DNA of 64,000 bases from Nocardioides furvisabuli (GTDB taxonomy: Bacteria; Actinomycetota; Actinomycetes; Propionibacteriales; Nocardioidaceae). The first letter of the stretch is position 1; each line of letters opens with the position of its first letter. Below, piece after piece: positions 28,362 to 38,321 of the stretch. The notes under the pieces were generated by a model. It did not search any database, was not told the origin of the DNA, and worked only from the letters and a program-made list of their open reading frames with translations. The translations under genes and the position numbers were made by a program. The DNA is taken from assembly GCF_021083185.1 (NCBI RefSeq), contig NZ_JAIGQB010000002.1, positions 496,001 to 560,000 on the forward strand, in the 5' to 3' direction.

Positions 28362-28993
28362 CAGATCGTGGCCTCGGCATCGCGCCGCAGGTCGACCGCC
28401 TGCGCGATGACGCGTGCGAGTGCGAGCAGGGTGACACCCACGAGCACCGGCAGCCAGGGGACGTCACCGGACAGGATCACGGTGCTGTCGGTCATCCGGG
28501 TGAGCAGTGCGGCGTCGACCAACCCGGACACGAAGAAGTCGAGCGCTGCCCACGCGATCAGGATCCGTCCGAGGGTGCGGAGCTCGCCCGGCACCCGGTC
28601 GGCGAAGACTCCCTCCCGACGCGCGCGGCGCAGCAGGCGCCAGAGCAGCGAGAAGAAGAGCAGGGGCGCCCCGGCCCACACCACCAGGCCGAGCACCGCG
28701 AGCGCCCGCGTGGCGCCGTCCGGGTCGGGGTCGCAGATCTGCACCTCGTCGGCGCGCCACGTGATCCCCTCGCCCAGGCCCACCGGACCGGTCGAGTCAC
28801 CCTCGGTCCTGCGGAAGGCAGGTGCGTCCCCCGCCGTGGAGGCGCACACCTCGGCGTTCACCCCCGGGATGGCCCCGGTGCCGACGACGGTGCCCACCAG
28901 CACGAGGCCGGCGAGCAGGGCCATCACGGAGACGATCATCCCGACCAGGAGCTCGAGGGTCCTCAACGGGTCGTTGCCGCGCGTGCTGTCCAT
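28361..28993 (-). CDS. DUF2975 domain-containing membrane protein
   Basis: 210 residues with four membrane segments. The layout (first helix with a long outside loop containing two Cys, then three helices) fits DUF2975. Function unknown; co-encoded with an XRE regulator downstream. ATG 28993 has GGGGG five bases before it. A 6-bp inverted repeat and TGTCGA repeats lie in its promoter region. Confidence 0.8.
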   Translation of the reverse strand: MDSTRGNDPLRTLELLVGMIVSVMALLAGLVLVGTVVGTGAIPGVNAEVCASTAGDAPAFRRTEGDSTGPVGLGEGITWRADEVQICDPDPDGATRALAVLGLVVWAGAPLLFFSLLWRLLRRARREGVFADRVPGELRTLGRILIAWAALDFFVSGLVDAALLTRMTDSTVILSGDVPWLPVLVGVTLLALARVIAQAVDLRRDAEATI

Positions 28994-29024
28994 GGATCCC
29001 CCGCATGTCGAATGTCGATGGTGT

Positions 29025-29041
29025 CGACAAACGATAGGGCA
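29025..29041. promoter_or_regulatory. Inverted repeat upstream of the DUF2975-XRE pair
   Basis: Read on the minus strand AACGAT-GCCCT-ATCGTT, six-base arms with a five-base spacer, about 32-48 bases before the DUF2975 start. Nearby TGTCGA occurs three times within 35 bases. A candidate operator for the XRE regulator. Confidence 0.35.
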
Positions 29042-29156
29042 TCGTTCTTCGATACGTCCACGGGTCGGCGTACGCGGCATCCGGGAGCGGTGAGTGAGGC
29101 ACGTTCTGCAGCGGCGGAAGATGCTCCACGCACCGCTGGTCCACCAGGAATGGGCC

Positions 29157-29210
29157 GAGCGGTGAGTGAGACAGGTTTCCGACTCAGGGAACCTGTCCCA
29201 CTCACCGCTC
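29157..29210. repeat. Imperfect 21-bp inverted repeat with an extra direct copy (29085-29105)
   Basis: Left arm 29157-29177 and right arm 29190-29210 match with one mismatch and flank a 12-base loop; a third copy of the left arm (two differences) lies at 29085-29105. It starts 18 bases after hppD, so on the minus strand the hairpin could end the hppD message; there is no U-run. A multicopy REP-like element is the alternative. Confidence 0.6.
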
Positions 29211-29227
29211 AGGCGAAGCAACGCTCG

Positions 29228-31028
<1,801 letters not shown>

Positions 31029-31057
31029 TCGGGCCGCGCGACGGCTGAGCCTGGCCG

Positions 31058-31693
31058 TCACCTCAGCCGCTCGGCCACCTCGTGGGCTGCGGCCAGCACC
31101 TGCGGCGCCACGACGTCCTCGTCGATCGCGCCGTCCAGCGTCACCACGCCCACGCTGGCGTGCAGGCCCTCGACACCGAGCACCGGGGCGGCCAGACCGC
31201 GCGCACCCGACTGCAGCTCGCCGCTCGTGACGGCGTACGCCGACCCGGCCGGGTCGGTGAGCGAGATCGCCTTCCCGGCCGCACCCTGCGAGAGCGGGTG
31301 GCGGGCGCCGACGCGGTAGGACACGTGGAAGTCGGTCCACGTGGGCTCGACGACCGCGAGGGCGAGCGCCTCGTCACCGTCGGCGACGGTGAGGTGCGCG
31401 GTGGAGCCGACCGACTCGGCGAGGCGGCGCAGCACCGGCATCGCGAGGTCACGCAGCAGCGGCTGGACCCCGCTGGCCAGGTGCAGCACACCGAGCCCGA
31501 CGAAGAGCCGCGAGCGGGCGTCGCGGCGCACGAGCCCGTGCTGCTCGAGGGTGCTGACGAGGCGGTAGACGACCGTGCGGTTGACCTCGAGCCGCCCCGA
31601 CAGCTCGGTGACGGTCAGCCCGCCGGGGCTCTCGGAGAGGACCCGCAGCACCCTCAGCCCGCGGTCGAGCGTCTGCGAGGTCTCCGAGGCCAT
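31058..31693 (-). CDS. IclR-family transcriptional regulator
   Basis: 211 residues. TLDRGLRVLRVLSESPGGLTVTELSGRLEVNRTVVYRLVSTLEQHGLV is the IclR helix-turn-helix; the effector domain follows (LTVADGDEALALAVVEPTW). The length is short of the usual 250 because the C-terminal domain is compact. Target unknown, but the neighbourhood is tyrosine catabolism and the ligand may be an aromatic acid. No operon partner on the same strand apart from the helicase upstream, 27 bases away. Confidence 0.85.
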   Translation of the reverse strand: MASETSQTLDRGLRVLRVLSESPGGLTVTELSGRLEVNRTVVYRLVSTLEQHGLVRRDARSRLFVGLGVLHLASGVQPLLRDLAMPVLRRLAESVGSTAHLTVADGDEALALAVVEPTWTDFHVSYRVGARHPLSQGAAGKAISLTDPAGSAYAVTSGELQSGARGLAAPVLGVEGLHASVGVVTLDGAIDEDVVAPQVLAAAHEVAERLR

Positions 31694-31720
31694 GGGGACA
31701 GCATGGCAGCAGGAGCCGCG

Positions 31721-33499
31721 TCAGGAGGTCTGGCGCATCGCCCACTCGCGGATCCGGTTGATCCGCTCGTGCAGCTGCTCGGCGTTGGCGACCGCGGCGG
31801 GCGGGCCTCCGCACTCCTTGCGCAACGCCGAGTGGGTGATTCCGTGGGCCTGGCCCGTGCGGTGGTGCCACGCGGCGACGAGCCCGTTGAGCTCGCGGCG
31901 CAGCACGCCGAGCTGCTGGTGGGTGCTCATCTGCGCCACCGACTCCACCACGCGGTCTCCCCCGCCGTCGGCGCGCTGCTTGCGCGCCCGTTCGCTCTGG
32001 CGCGAGTGCAGGAGCTCGCGCACCTGGTCGGGCTCGAGCAGGCCGGGGATGCCGAGGAAGTCCATCTCCTCCTCCGAGCCGGCGTGCACCTCGCCCGAGT
32101 GGCCGAACTGGGCGCCCTCGTAGAGGACGTGGTCGAAGGACGCGGTGGACCCGAGCGCCTCCCACGACATCTCCAGCTCCTCCGACGTCCCCTCCTCGGC
32201 GTTGGCCTGGGCGAGCAGGTCGTCCTCGGCGGCGAAGATGTCGCCCTCGTCGGTGACCCGACGCCCCAGCACGTGGTCGCGCTGCGCCTCCATGTCGGAG
32301 GCGAACTCCAGCAGGTGCGGCACCGACGGCAGGAAGACCGACGCGGTCTCGCCGCGGGAGCGGGCGCGCACGAAGCGGCCCACGGCCTGGGCGAAGAACA
32401 GCGGCGTCGAGGTGGTGGTCGCCCACACCCCGACGGCGAGACGCGGCACGTCGACGCCCTCGGAGACCATGCGCACGGCCACCAGCCAGCGCTTGTCGGA
32501 GTCGGTGAAGGTCGCGATCTTCTTCGACGCGCCCTTCTCGTCCGAGAGCACCACCGTGGGCGACTCGCCGGAGATCTTCTTCAGCAGCCCGGCGTAGGCG
32601 CGCGCGGTCTCCTGGTCGCTGGCGATGACCATGCCGCCGGCGTCGGGGACGTGACGGCGTACCTCCGACAGGCGCCGGTCGGCCGCCTGCAGCACCGCGG
32701 GCATCCACGACCCCTTCGAGTCCAGCGCCGTACGCAGCGCGTGGGCGTGCATGTCCTTGGTGAGCGGCTCGCCGAGGCGGGCGGTGATCTCGTCACCGGC
32801 GCGGGTGCGCCACTGCATCTCGCCCGAGTAGGCCATGAACAGCACCGGGCGCACGACGTGGTCCGACAGCGCGTGCGCGTAGCCGTAGGTGTAGTCGGCG
32901 ACCGAGGTGGGGATGCCGTCGTCGCCCGGGGCGTAGGTGACGAACGGGATCGGGTTGATGTCGGATCGGAACGGGGTCCCGGTCAGCGAGAGCCGGCGGG
33001 TCGCGGGGTCGAACGCCTCGCGCACGCCCTCGCCCCACGACAGCGCGTCGCCGGCGTGGTGGATCTCGTCGAGGATGACGAGGGTCTTCGAGCGCTCGGT
33101 GCGGATCCGCATCGCGAGCGGATTCACCGCGACCCCGGCGTAGGTGACCGCGATCCCGACGTAGTCGTCGGAGGTGCGGCCCTTGCCCGCGGAGTAGGCG
33201 GGGTCGATCGGGATGCCCGCACGTGCGGCGGCCTCGGCCCACTGGGTCTTCAGGTGCTCGGTCGGAGCGACCACGATGATGCGGTCGACGACACGACGCC
33301 CGAGGAGGTCGGCGGCGACGGTCAGCGCGAAGGTCGTCTTGCCGGCACCGGGGGTCGCGACCGCGAGGAAGTCGCGCGGCTGGCGCGAGGAGTAGAGGTC
33401 CATCGCCGCCTGCTGCCAGGCACGCAGCGAGGGCGCGGTGCCCCAGGCAGCCCGGTCGGGCCACGCGGGAGGCAGCGGCGCGTCGGGGCGCCCCGTCAC
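31721..33499 (-). CDS. DEAD/DEAH-box helicase
   Basis: 592 residues. Motif I TPGAGKTTFAL (Walker A), motif II DEIHHAG, motif III LTGTPFR and motif VI AQAVGRFVRAR are visible, typical of SF2 helicases of the DEAH/type III restriction type. The C-terminal 120 residues are charged and not recognised. It probably unwinds DNA or RNA; partners unknown. GTG 33499 overlaps the DUF3039 stop codon by four bases. Confidence 0.87.
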   Translation of the reverse strand: MTGRPDAPLPPAWPDRAAWGTAPSLRAWQQAAMDLYSSRQPRDFLAVATPGAGKTTFALTVAADLLGRRVVDRIIVVAPTEHLKTQWAEAAARAGIPIDPAYSAGKGRTSDDYVGIAVTYAGVAVNPLAMRIRTERSKTLVILDEIHHAGDALSWGEGVREAFDPATRRLSLTGTPFRSDINPIPFVTYAPGDDGIPTSVADYTYGYAHALSDHVVRPVLFMAYSGEMQWRTRAGDEITARLGEPLTKDMHAHALRTALDSKGSWMPAVLQAADRRLSEVRRHVPDAGGMVIASDQETARAYAGLLKKISGESPTVVLSDEKGASKKIATFTDSDKRWLVAVRMVSEGVDVPRLAVGVWATTTSTPLFFAQAVGRFVRARSRGETASVFLPSVPHLLEFASDMEAQRDHVLGRRVTDEGDIFAAEDDLLAQANAEEGTSEELEMSWEALGSTASFDHVLYEGAQFGHSGEVHAGSEEEMDFLGIPGLLEPDQVRELLHSRQSERARKQRADGGGDRVVESVAQMSTHQQLGVLRRELNGLVAAWHHRTGQAHGITHSALRKECGGPPAAVANAEQLHERINRIREWAMRQTS

Positions 33500-33777
33500 G
33501 CCTCGGGACCCGAGCCGTCCGAACCCGAGCCGTCCCCGGACTTCATCGACTCCCAGACTTCCTTGCACTCCGGGCACACCGGGAACTTCTCCGGCGCCCG
33601 CGACGGCACCCACACCTTGCCGCACAGCGCGATCACGGGGGTGCCCATGACCATCGCCTCGGTGAGCTTGTCCTTGGGGACGTAGTGGGAGAACCGCTCG
33701 TGGTCACCCTCGTCCGTCGGGACGGTCTGACGCTCTTCGATCGTCTGGCTGCCCGGGGAGAATCCGATGGTGCTCAT
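33496..33777 (-). CDS. DUF3039 domain-containing protein
   Basis: 93 residues, soluble. It has a Cys pair CPECKE and a further Cys in ALCGKVW, giving a likely zinc ribbon; the N-terminus HERFSHYVPKDKLTEAMVMGTPV matches DUF3039. Function unknown. ATG 33777 is preferred because TAGGCT lies eight bases upstream without a ribosome binding site. The helicase gene overlaps its stop. Confidence 0.85.
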   Translation of the reverse strand: MSTIGFSPGSQTIEERQTVPTDEGDHERFSHYVPKDKLTEAMVMGTPVIALCGKVWVPSRAPEKFPVCPECKEVWESMKSGDGSGSDGSGPEA

Positions 33778-33785
33778 GATGGGCA

Positions 33786-33791
33786 AGCCTA
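33786..33791 (-). promoter_or_regulatory. -10 box of near-leaderless promoter (DUF3039 gene)
   Basis: TAGGCT on the minus strand, eight bases before ATG 33777. Confidence 0.45.
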
Positions 33792-33800
33792 ACGCGGAGC

Positions 33801-34364
33801 TCAGTTCATGTCCGGATCGACGGGCCGGTTCACGTGCCAGGCGAGCATCCCGGGCTGGCGTCGCATGACGTCGCGGCGCAGCCCGTCCGTCTCACCGCGG
33901 AAGGCATCGCCGGCCTCACCGGTGACGACGTACCAGCTGCCCTCCTCGATCTCCCCGGCCAGCTGGCCCACGCCCCACCCGGCGTAGCCCGCGAAGACGC
34001 GCATCGCGGCGAGGGAGCCGTCGACGAGCTCGGCGGGGGTGTCGAGGTCGACCATGCCGAGCAGTCCCGCGACCGGGCGCCAGCCCACGGGTGGGTCGTC
34101 CGGGTCGCACAGCCGGGCCACGGCGAGCGCACCGTCGGTGCCGACGGGTCCGCCGCGGAACAGGACCTCGGGGGCGGCCACGACGTCGCTCCACGGCTCG
34201 AGCACGTCGGCGACCAGCACCTGCGAGGGGCGGTTGAGCACGACGCCGAGGGCGCCGTCGTCGGTGACGTCGAGCAGCAGCACCACCGTGTCGACGAAGT
34301 TGGGGTCCTGCAGGGCCGGTGTCGCCACCAGCAGCATCCCCGATGCCAGCTGCATGCCGTCCAC
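33801..34364 (-). CDS. YqgE/AlgH family protein (DUF179)
   Basis: 187 residues. GMLLVATPALQDPNFVDTVVLLLDVTDDGALGVVLNRPS is the DUF179 signature; VFAGYAGWGVGQLAGEIEEGSWYVV is the second motif. The function is unresolved in most bacteria. It sits upstream of DUF3039 and the helicase, on the same strand. ATG 34364 or ATG 34355 may be used. Confidence 0.9.
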   Translation of the reverse strand: MDGMQLASGMLLVATPALQDPNFVDTVVLLLDVTDDGALGVVLNRPSQVLVADVLEPWSDVVAAPEVLFRGGPVGTDGALAVARLCDPDDPPVGWRPVAGLLGMVDLDTPAELVDGSLAAMRVFAGYAGWGVGQLAGEIEEGSWYVVTGEAGDAFRGETDGLRRDVMRRQPGMLAWHVNRPVDPDMN

Positions 34365-34421
34365 TATGTCAGGCGGCCGGCGTCATCGTGGCCGGGCTCC
34401 GCCAGCTCCTGGACGGTGGCG

Positions 34422-35432
34422 CTACTTCGCGAAGGTGACGTCGCCGTTGACCGCCGGCACCAGCTCGACCCAGACCTTGCCGGCCGGCACGGTGAGCTCG
34501 CCGCGCTTCGTGGCGAGCTCGATGGCGCCGGTGAGGCCGTCCTTGGACCAGGTGCCGCGGATGACGCGACCGCCGTGGAAGAGCAGCGCGGCGCCCTTGC
34601 CCTCGAACTTCGTCTCCGGGACGGGATAGCCCGCCGGGTCGCGGTAGCCGGCGTCGCCGACCTGCACCCGCAGGACGAGCACGGAGTCGGCGGGGAACTC
34701 GTCGCCCTCGGCGGCGTAGGAGTCGGTGTTGACGTAGCCGCCACCCTGGAACTGCCAGCTGGTGGAGTGGGCGCCGAAGTCGGCGGTCAGGGTCCGAGCC
34801 TTCGCGCCCTTCGGGAGGTCGGCCGGCGTGCCCCACGGCAGGTAGGCGGGCGGCTCCTCCTCGGCCTCCAGCCGTCGGGAGATCTCCCCCAGCCTGGCGA
34901 AGAGGTTGTAGGGCGCCGAGCGGGTGGTCTCGCGGTAGACGCCGGCGGCGCCCTCGGTGATCCACGGGATGCCGGCACCGTTGACCCGCTTGATGGTGAT
35001 CGGCGCGGCGCCGCTGGTCACGACCGTGGCGCCCTCGGGCACGATGCCGATGTCGCTGGCGCGCATCGAGCGGACCGGGCCGATGCTGGCAGGCACCTTC
35101 GAGTAGTAGAACGCCGCCAGGCGGGTGTAGCCGCCCTCGACGAGCTCCTCGACGACGAGGTCGGCCGCGCCCAGGCCGACCTGCGGAGCGCTCGAGGAGG
35201 TGTTGTCGACCTTGGTCACGATCACCGGGTGCTTCGGGGGCTTGCCGGTGCGCTCGAGCCCGGTGAGGGGCCAGTACGACGGCTCCGGCGGCTCGCTGGA
35301 CGCCGAGGCCGTCGGCTCCGAGGACGGAGCGGCGTCCGCCGGCGCCTCCTGCCCGTCCCTGCCGCCGCAGCCGGCCAGGAGGAGCGAGGCCGCGACGAGC
35401 GCGGCGACCGAGGTGTGGAGGCGGTGACGCAC
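34422..35432 (-). CDS. DUF3048 domain-containing lipoprotein
   Basis: 336 residues. Signal peptide ending in the lipobox LLAGC (Cys 22), a Ser/Pro/Glu-rich linker (30-55) and two DUF3048 halves: WPLTGLERTGKPPKHPVIVTKVDN, VDLVVEELVEGG-type and RSAPYNLFAR, and a C-terminal beta domain. It is a surface lipoprotein of unknown function. GTG 35432 follows a GGAG site. A GC-rich hairpin lies between it and the NlpC gene upstream. Confidence 0.85.
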   Translation of the reverse strand: MRHRLHTSVAALVAASLLLAGCGGRDGQEAPADAAPSSEPTASASSEPPEPSYWPLTGLERTGKPPKHPVIVTKVDNTSSSAPQVGLGAADLVVEELVEGGYTRLAAFYYSKVPASIGPVRSMRASDIGIVPEGATVVTSGAAPITIKRVNGAGIPWITEGAAGVYRETTRSAPYNLFARLGEISRRLEAEEEPPAYLPWGTPADLPKGAKARTLTADFGAHSTSWQFQGGGYVNTDSYAAEGDEFPADSVLVLRVQVGDAGYRDPAGYPVPETKFEGKGAALLFHGGRVIRGTWSKDGLTGAIELATKRGELTVPAGKVWVELVPAVNGDVTFAK

Positions 35433-35477
35433 GGGGGAACTCCGATCGAGCGGGGGACTCTGCCTTGGAAGTGTGGA

Positions 35478-35509
35478 GGCGCGCCCTCCCCGTTCGGGGA
35501 AGGCGCGCC
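35478..35509 (-). terminator. GC-rich hairpin after the NlpC gene
   Basis: Arms GGCGCGCCCTCCCC and GGGGAAGGCGCGCC (one mismatch) around a GTTC loop, beginning 11 bases after the NlpC stop codon on the minus strand. No U-run follows, so it may be a weak or Rho-assisted terminator. Confidence 0.5.
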
Positions 35510-35519
35510 ACAGGGTAGA

Positions 35520-36062
35520 TCAGCGGCGGCGCAGGGTCCCACCGAACCACTGCGAGGTCCACGGGACAGCGACGCGGACGCGCTGGCCCGAGCCGGGCGA
35601 GTGCAGCATCACCGCGTGGCCCTTCGACCAGCGCAGGAAGATCGCGGCGTGGTAGACGCCGCCGCTCCCGTGGAAGAACATCAGGTCACCGGCACGCATG
35701 TCCTTCTTCGCCACGCGTCGGGTGTGACCGGCCTGGGCCCGGGACGTGCGCGGCACGTCGAAGCCCGCGCGGGAGTAGCTGTAGCGGATCAGTCCGGAGC
35801 AGTCGAAGCGGTTCGGGCCGGCGGCACCGTAGGCGTAGGCGTCGCCGCGCTGGCGCATGGCGATGTCGCGGGCGTTGAGCACGCGGGCGGACACGCGGCG
35901 CGCGGCGGTGCGCTTCGCGGTCGTCTTCGTGGCCGTCGTGGTGACCGAGGCGGAGTCGCCGTCGGCCGCGGCGGCGGGCAGGGCCGTGAGCGTCGAGGCG
36001 GAGAGCCCGAGCCCGGCGAGGGCGAGCGCGCAGGTGCGCAGCGTGCGAGGGGTCGCAGGCAT
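35520..36062 (-). CDS. NlpC/P60 family peptidoglycan hydrolase
   Basis: 180 residues with a signal peptide (1-33) and a C-terminal NlpC/P60 domain. The catalytic Cys is in FDCSGL, His in GGVYHAAIF, and a further polar residue near VMLHSPG. It should cut the D-glutamyl-diaminopimelate bond of peptidoglycan outside the cell. Its message starts in a c-di-AMP riboswitch (36080-36265), which is typical for such cell-wall hydrolases in actinobacteria. ATG 36062 follows AAAGGA. Confidence 0.92.
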   Translation of the reverse strand: MPATPRTLRTCALALAGLGLSASTLTALPAAAADGDSASVTTTATKTTAKRTAARRVSARVLNARDIAMRQRGDAYAYGAAGPNRFDCSGLIRYSYSRAGFDVPRTSRAQAGHTRRVAKKDMRAGDLMFFHGSGGVYHAAIFLRWSKGHAVMLHSPGSGQRVRVAVPWTSQWFGGTLRRR

Positions 36063-36079
36063 GAGGTGGGTCCTTTCCC

Positions 36080-36265
36080 ACGCCTGTGAGGTGAGCTGTC
36101 GGGTTGGGACCGGAAGGTGTCCCGCCGCCGCCCTCCCGGAGGAGGGGGTGGCTTCACCCCGAGCCGTGGCGTGCTGCTGCACGCACCGGCAGTGGAACCT
36201 GTGGGTCCCCCACTCCTGCCCTCGATGTTCTCGGGGGGCCGCTCCGGCGGGGCAGGACTCGGCGT
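36080..36265 (-). promoter_or_regulatory. c-di-AMP riboswitch (ydaO-yuaA type)
   Basis: Read on the minus strand, the outer helix pairs ACGCC (36265-36261) with GGCGT (36084-36080). Inside are GGGGTGAAGCC and, at the 3' end, CTTCCGGTCCCAACCCGACAG followed by CTCACCTCACAGGCGT, which match the conserved core of ydaO riboswitches. It sits just before the NlpC/P60 gene, a classic target. High c-di-AMP should lower expression. Confidence 0.8.
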
Positions 36266-36435
36266 CGCCCGGGGCGGGTGTCGTCAGACACGATCGTGTG
36301 ACGGAGACCGACGCCAGCAGGACGACCCGAGCCGTCCCGTGGGTCTCTCGACTCCTCCCACAACGTGACAGAGGCCCGCAGGTCGCGCAAACCCGGCCAC
36401 GACCCGACCCGCGTGGGCCGTGGCCAGGATCACGC
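36266..36435. other. Intergenic region between the riboswitch and fabG
   Basis: No supported gene. It holds the riboswitch promoter and the 3' flank of fabG. GACACGATCGTGTGA near 36288 is a short palindrome (CACGATCGTG). Confidence 0.6.
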
Positions 36436-37203
36436 TCAGCCGAGCTTGCGCCCGCCGTCGACGTACAGCGTCTGGCCGGTGATGAAGGAGGCCTCGTCGC
36501 TGCACAGGAAGGCAGCGGCCGCGGCGATGTCCTCGGGCTGCCCGACCCGGCGCACGGGGGTGGCCTCGGCGTTGAGCCGCTGCAGCTCCTCGGGCTCCAT
36601 CTTGAGCCGGCGCGCGGTGGCGTCGGTCATCTCGGTGACGATGAAACCGGGCGCGATGGCGTTGGCGGTGATGCCGAACGGGCCGAGCTCGATGCCGAGG
36701 GTGCGGGTGAGGCCCTGGATGCCCATCTTGGCGGCGGAGTAGTTCGCCTGGCCGCGGTTGCCCAGCGCGGAGACGCTGGAGAGGTTGAGGATCTTGCCGT
36801 ACTTCTGCTCCACGAACCGCGACTGCGCAGCCTTGGTCATGTTGAAGACGCCCTTGAGGTGGACGTTCATGACGAGGTCCCAGTCCTCCTCGGTCATCTT
36901 GAAGAGCAGGTTGTCGCGGGTGACGCCGGCGTTGTTGACCAGGACGTGGATCCCGCCGAGCTCGTCGACCACGCGCTGCACCGCGGCCTCCGCGGCGGCG
37001 GAGTCGACGACGTCGCACCCGATCCCGACCGCGCGAGCACCCTCGGCGAGGTCGAGGCGGCCCGCGGCCTCGGTGGCCGCGGCCTCGTCGAGGTCGAGGA
37101 TCGCGACGGACGCGCCCTCGCTGGCGAGGCGCTGGGCGATGCCGAAGCCGATGCCTCGGGCTGCTCCGGTGATGACGGCGACGCGGCGGTCGAACCGGCC
37201 CAT
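36436..37203 (-). CDS. fabG: SDR-family 3-oxoacyl-ACP reductase (FabG-like)
   Basis: 255 residues, Rossmann fold. NAD(P)-binding TGAARGIGFGIA at about 12-23, NNAGV at about 89-93, the catalytic Ser in LNLSSVSALG and YxxxK as YSAAK. It reduces 3-oxoacyl-thioesters in fatty-acid or polyketide metabolism, but many SDRs have other substrates. ATG 37203 has AAGGAG just before it. Divergent from the PAP2 gene with back-to-back -10 boxes. Confidence 0.87.
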   Translation of the reverse strand: MGRFDRRVAVITGAARGIGFGIAQRLASEGASVAILDLDEAAATEAAGRLDLAEGARAVGIGCDVVDSAAAEAAVQRVVDELGGIHVLVNNAGVTRDNLLFKMTEEDWDLVMNVHLKGVFNMTKAAQSRFVEQKYGKILNLSSVSALGNRGQANYSAAKMGIQGLTRTLGIELGPFGITANAIAPGFIVTEMTDATARRLKMEPEELQRLNAEATPVRRVGQPEDIAAAAAFLCSDEASFITGQTLYVDGGRKLG

Positions 37204-37251
37204 GGGGAACTCCTTGGGGTATGTGGGAGGTCGGGAGACAGATCGAGGCCG

Positions 37252-37257
37252 AGGCTA
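37252..37257 (-). promoter_or_regulatory. -10 box of the fabG promoter
   Basis: TAGCCT on the minus strand, about 48 bases upstream of the fabG start; it lies five bases from the PAP2 -10 box on the other strand. Confidence 0.45.
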
Positions 37258-37262
37258 GTCGC

Positions 37263-37268
37263 TACGGT
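37263..37268 (+). promoter_or_regulatory. -10 box of leaderless promoter (PAP2 gene)
   Basis: TACGGT, six bases before ATG 37275. Confidence 0.55.
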
Positions 37269-37274
37269 GGGCAG

Positions 37275-38321
37275 ATGGGTCGGGGGGAGTTCCGCGCCGC
37301 TGCGGTCGTCGCTGCCGTGATGGCGCTCGCGGCCGCGCTCGTCGCCTGGACCCACCACCTCCCGCTGCGCGACCCCGACGGCGCGAACCTCCCCACGTGG
37401 TTCCGGCTGCCGGTCATCGTCGCGTCCGCCGTCGCGCTCGACGTGCTCGCGCGGTGGGCGCTGCTGGTCCGCCGCCGGGGCATGGCGGCCCGAGCGACGC
37501 TGCGCGAGGTGGTGCGCGAGCGGTGGAATCGTGACCAGGTCCGGTTCACCGCCAGCGGGCTGCTCACCTGGTACGTCGCCTACGTCGCGTTCCGCAACCT
37601 CAAGGGCTACGTCCCCTTCGTCACCGACCGCCTCCACGACGAGGACCTGGCCCGGCTGGACCGCTTCATGTGGCTCGGCAACGACCCGGCGCTCGTCCTG
37701 CACGACACCTTGGGCACCGGGTGGGCCAACTGGGTGATGGCCGCGGTCTACCTGGTGTGGATCGGTCTGGTGCCGGCCACCCTGGCCATCGCGCTGGTGT
37801 GGACGCGCCGCTCGACGGCGGGCGCGTGGTACGTCACGGCCACGTCCCTGAACTGGTGCCTCGGCGTGCTGCTCTACTACGCCGTGCCGTCGCTGGGGCC
37901 GACGTACTCCTCTCCCGGGTGGTTCGCGGACCTGCCGCACACTCCGAACACGTCGGTGCGCGACACGCTGCTGTCGGACCGCGTCGAGGTGCTCGCCGGG
38001 CCGTGGGACACCACCGCCGTGCAGACGATCGCCGCCTTCGCCTCGCTGCACGTCGCGGTGATGGTGACGATCTGCCTGTTCACCGAGCTGATGAGGCTTC
38101 CGCTGGTGGTGCGGGTCGCGAGCTGGACGTTCCTCGTCCTGACCATCGTGGCGACGGTCTACCTCGGCTGGCACTTCGTCGTCGACGTCCTCGGCGGGAT
38201 CGCCGTCGGGTGCGCGTCGGTGGCACTCGCCGCGCACGCCACGGGCAACCCGCTGCGGCGGCGTGAGGAGGCGTGGACCCTGCGGCCCGAGCCAGCAGAC
38301 GAGGTGAGCCGCGCAGGCTAG
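37275..38321 (+). CDS. PAP2-superfamily membrane phosphatase or IPC-synthase-like protein
   Basis: 348 residues, about seven membrane segments. The PAP2 motifs are FASLHVA (motif 2, S-x-x-H) and YLGWHFVVDVLGG (motif 3, H-x3-D). The first motif KxxxxxxRP is not obvious, as in inositol phosphoceramide-synthase-like members. It could dephosphorylate a lipid or transfer a headgroup. ATG 37275 is chosen because TACGGT lies six bases upstream; an ATG at 37221 would give a basic extra tail. Confidence 0.8.
   Translation: MGRGEFRAAAVVAAVMALAAALVAWTHHLPLRDPDGANLPTWFRLPVIVASAVALDVLARWALLVRRRGMAARATLREVVRERWNRDQVRFTASGLLTWYVAYVAFRNLKGYVPFVTDRLHDEDLARLDRFMWLGNDPALVLHDTLGTGWANWVMAAVYLVWIGLVPATLAIALVWTRRSTAGAWYVTATSLNWCLGVLLYYAVPSLGPTYSSPGWFADLPHTPNTSVRDTLLSDRVEVLAGPWDTTAVQTIAAFASLHVAVMVTICLFTELMRLPLVVRVASWTFLVLTIVATVYLGWHFVVDVLGGIAVGCASVALAAHATGNPLRRREEAWTLRPEPADEVSRAG

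Noticed and set aside
31082..33685. A plus-strand frame of about 870 codons antisense to the IclR and helicase genes
   Set aside because: Composition is repetitive V/G/H/R typical of antisense frames; the minus-strand genes have family motifs and overlapping stop/start junctions.
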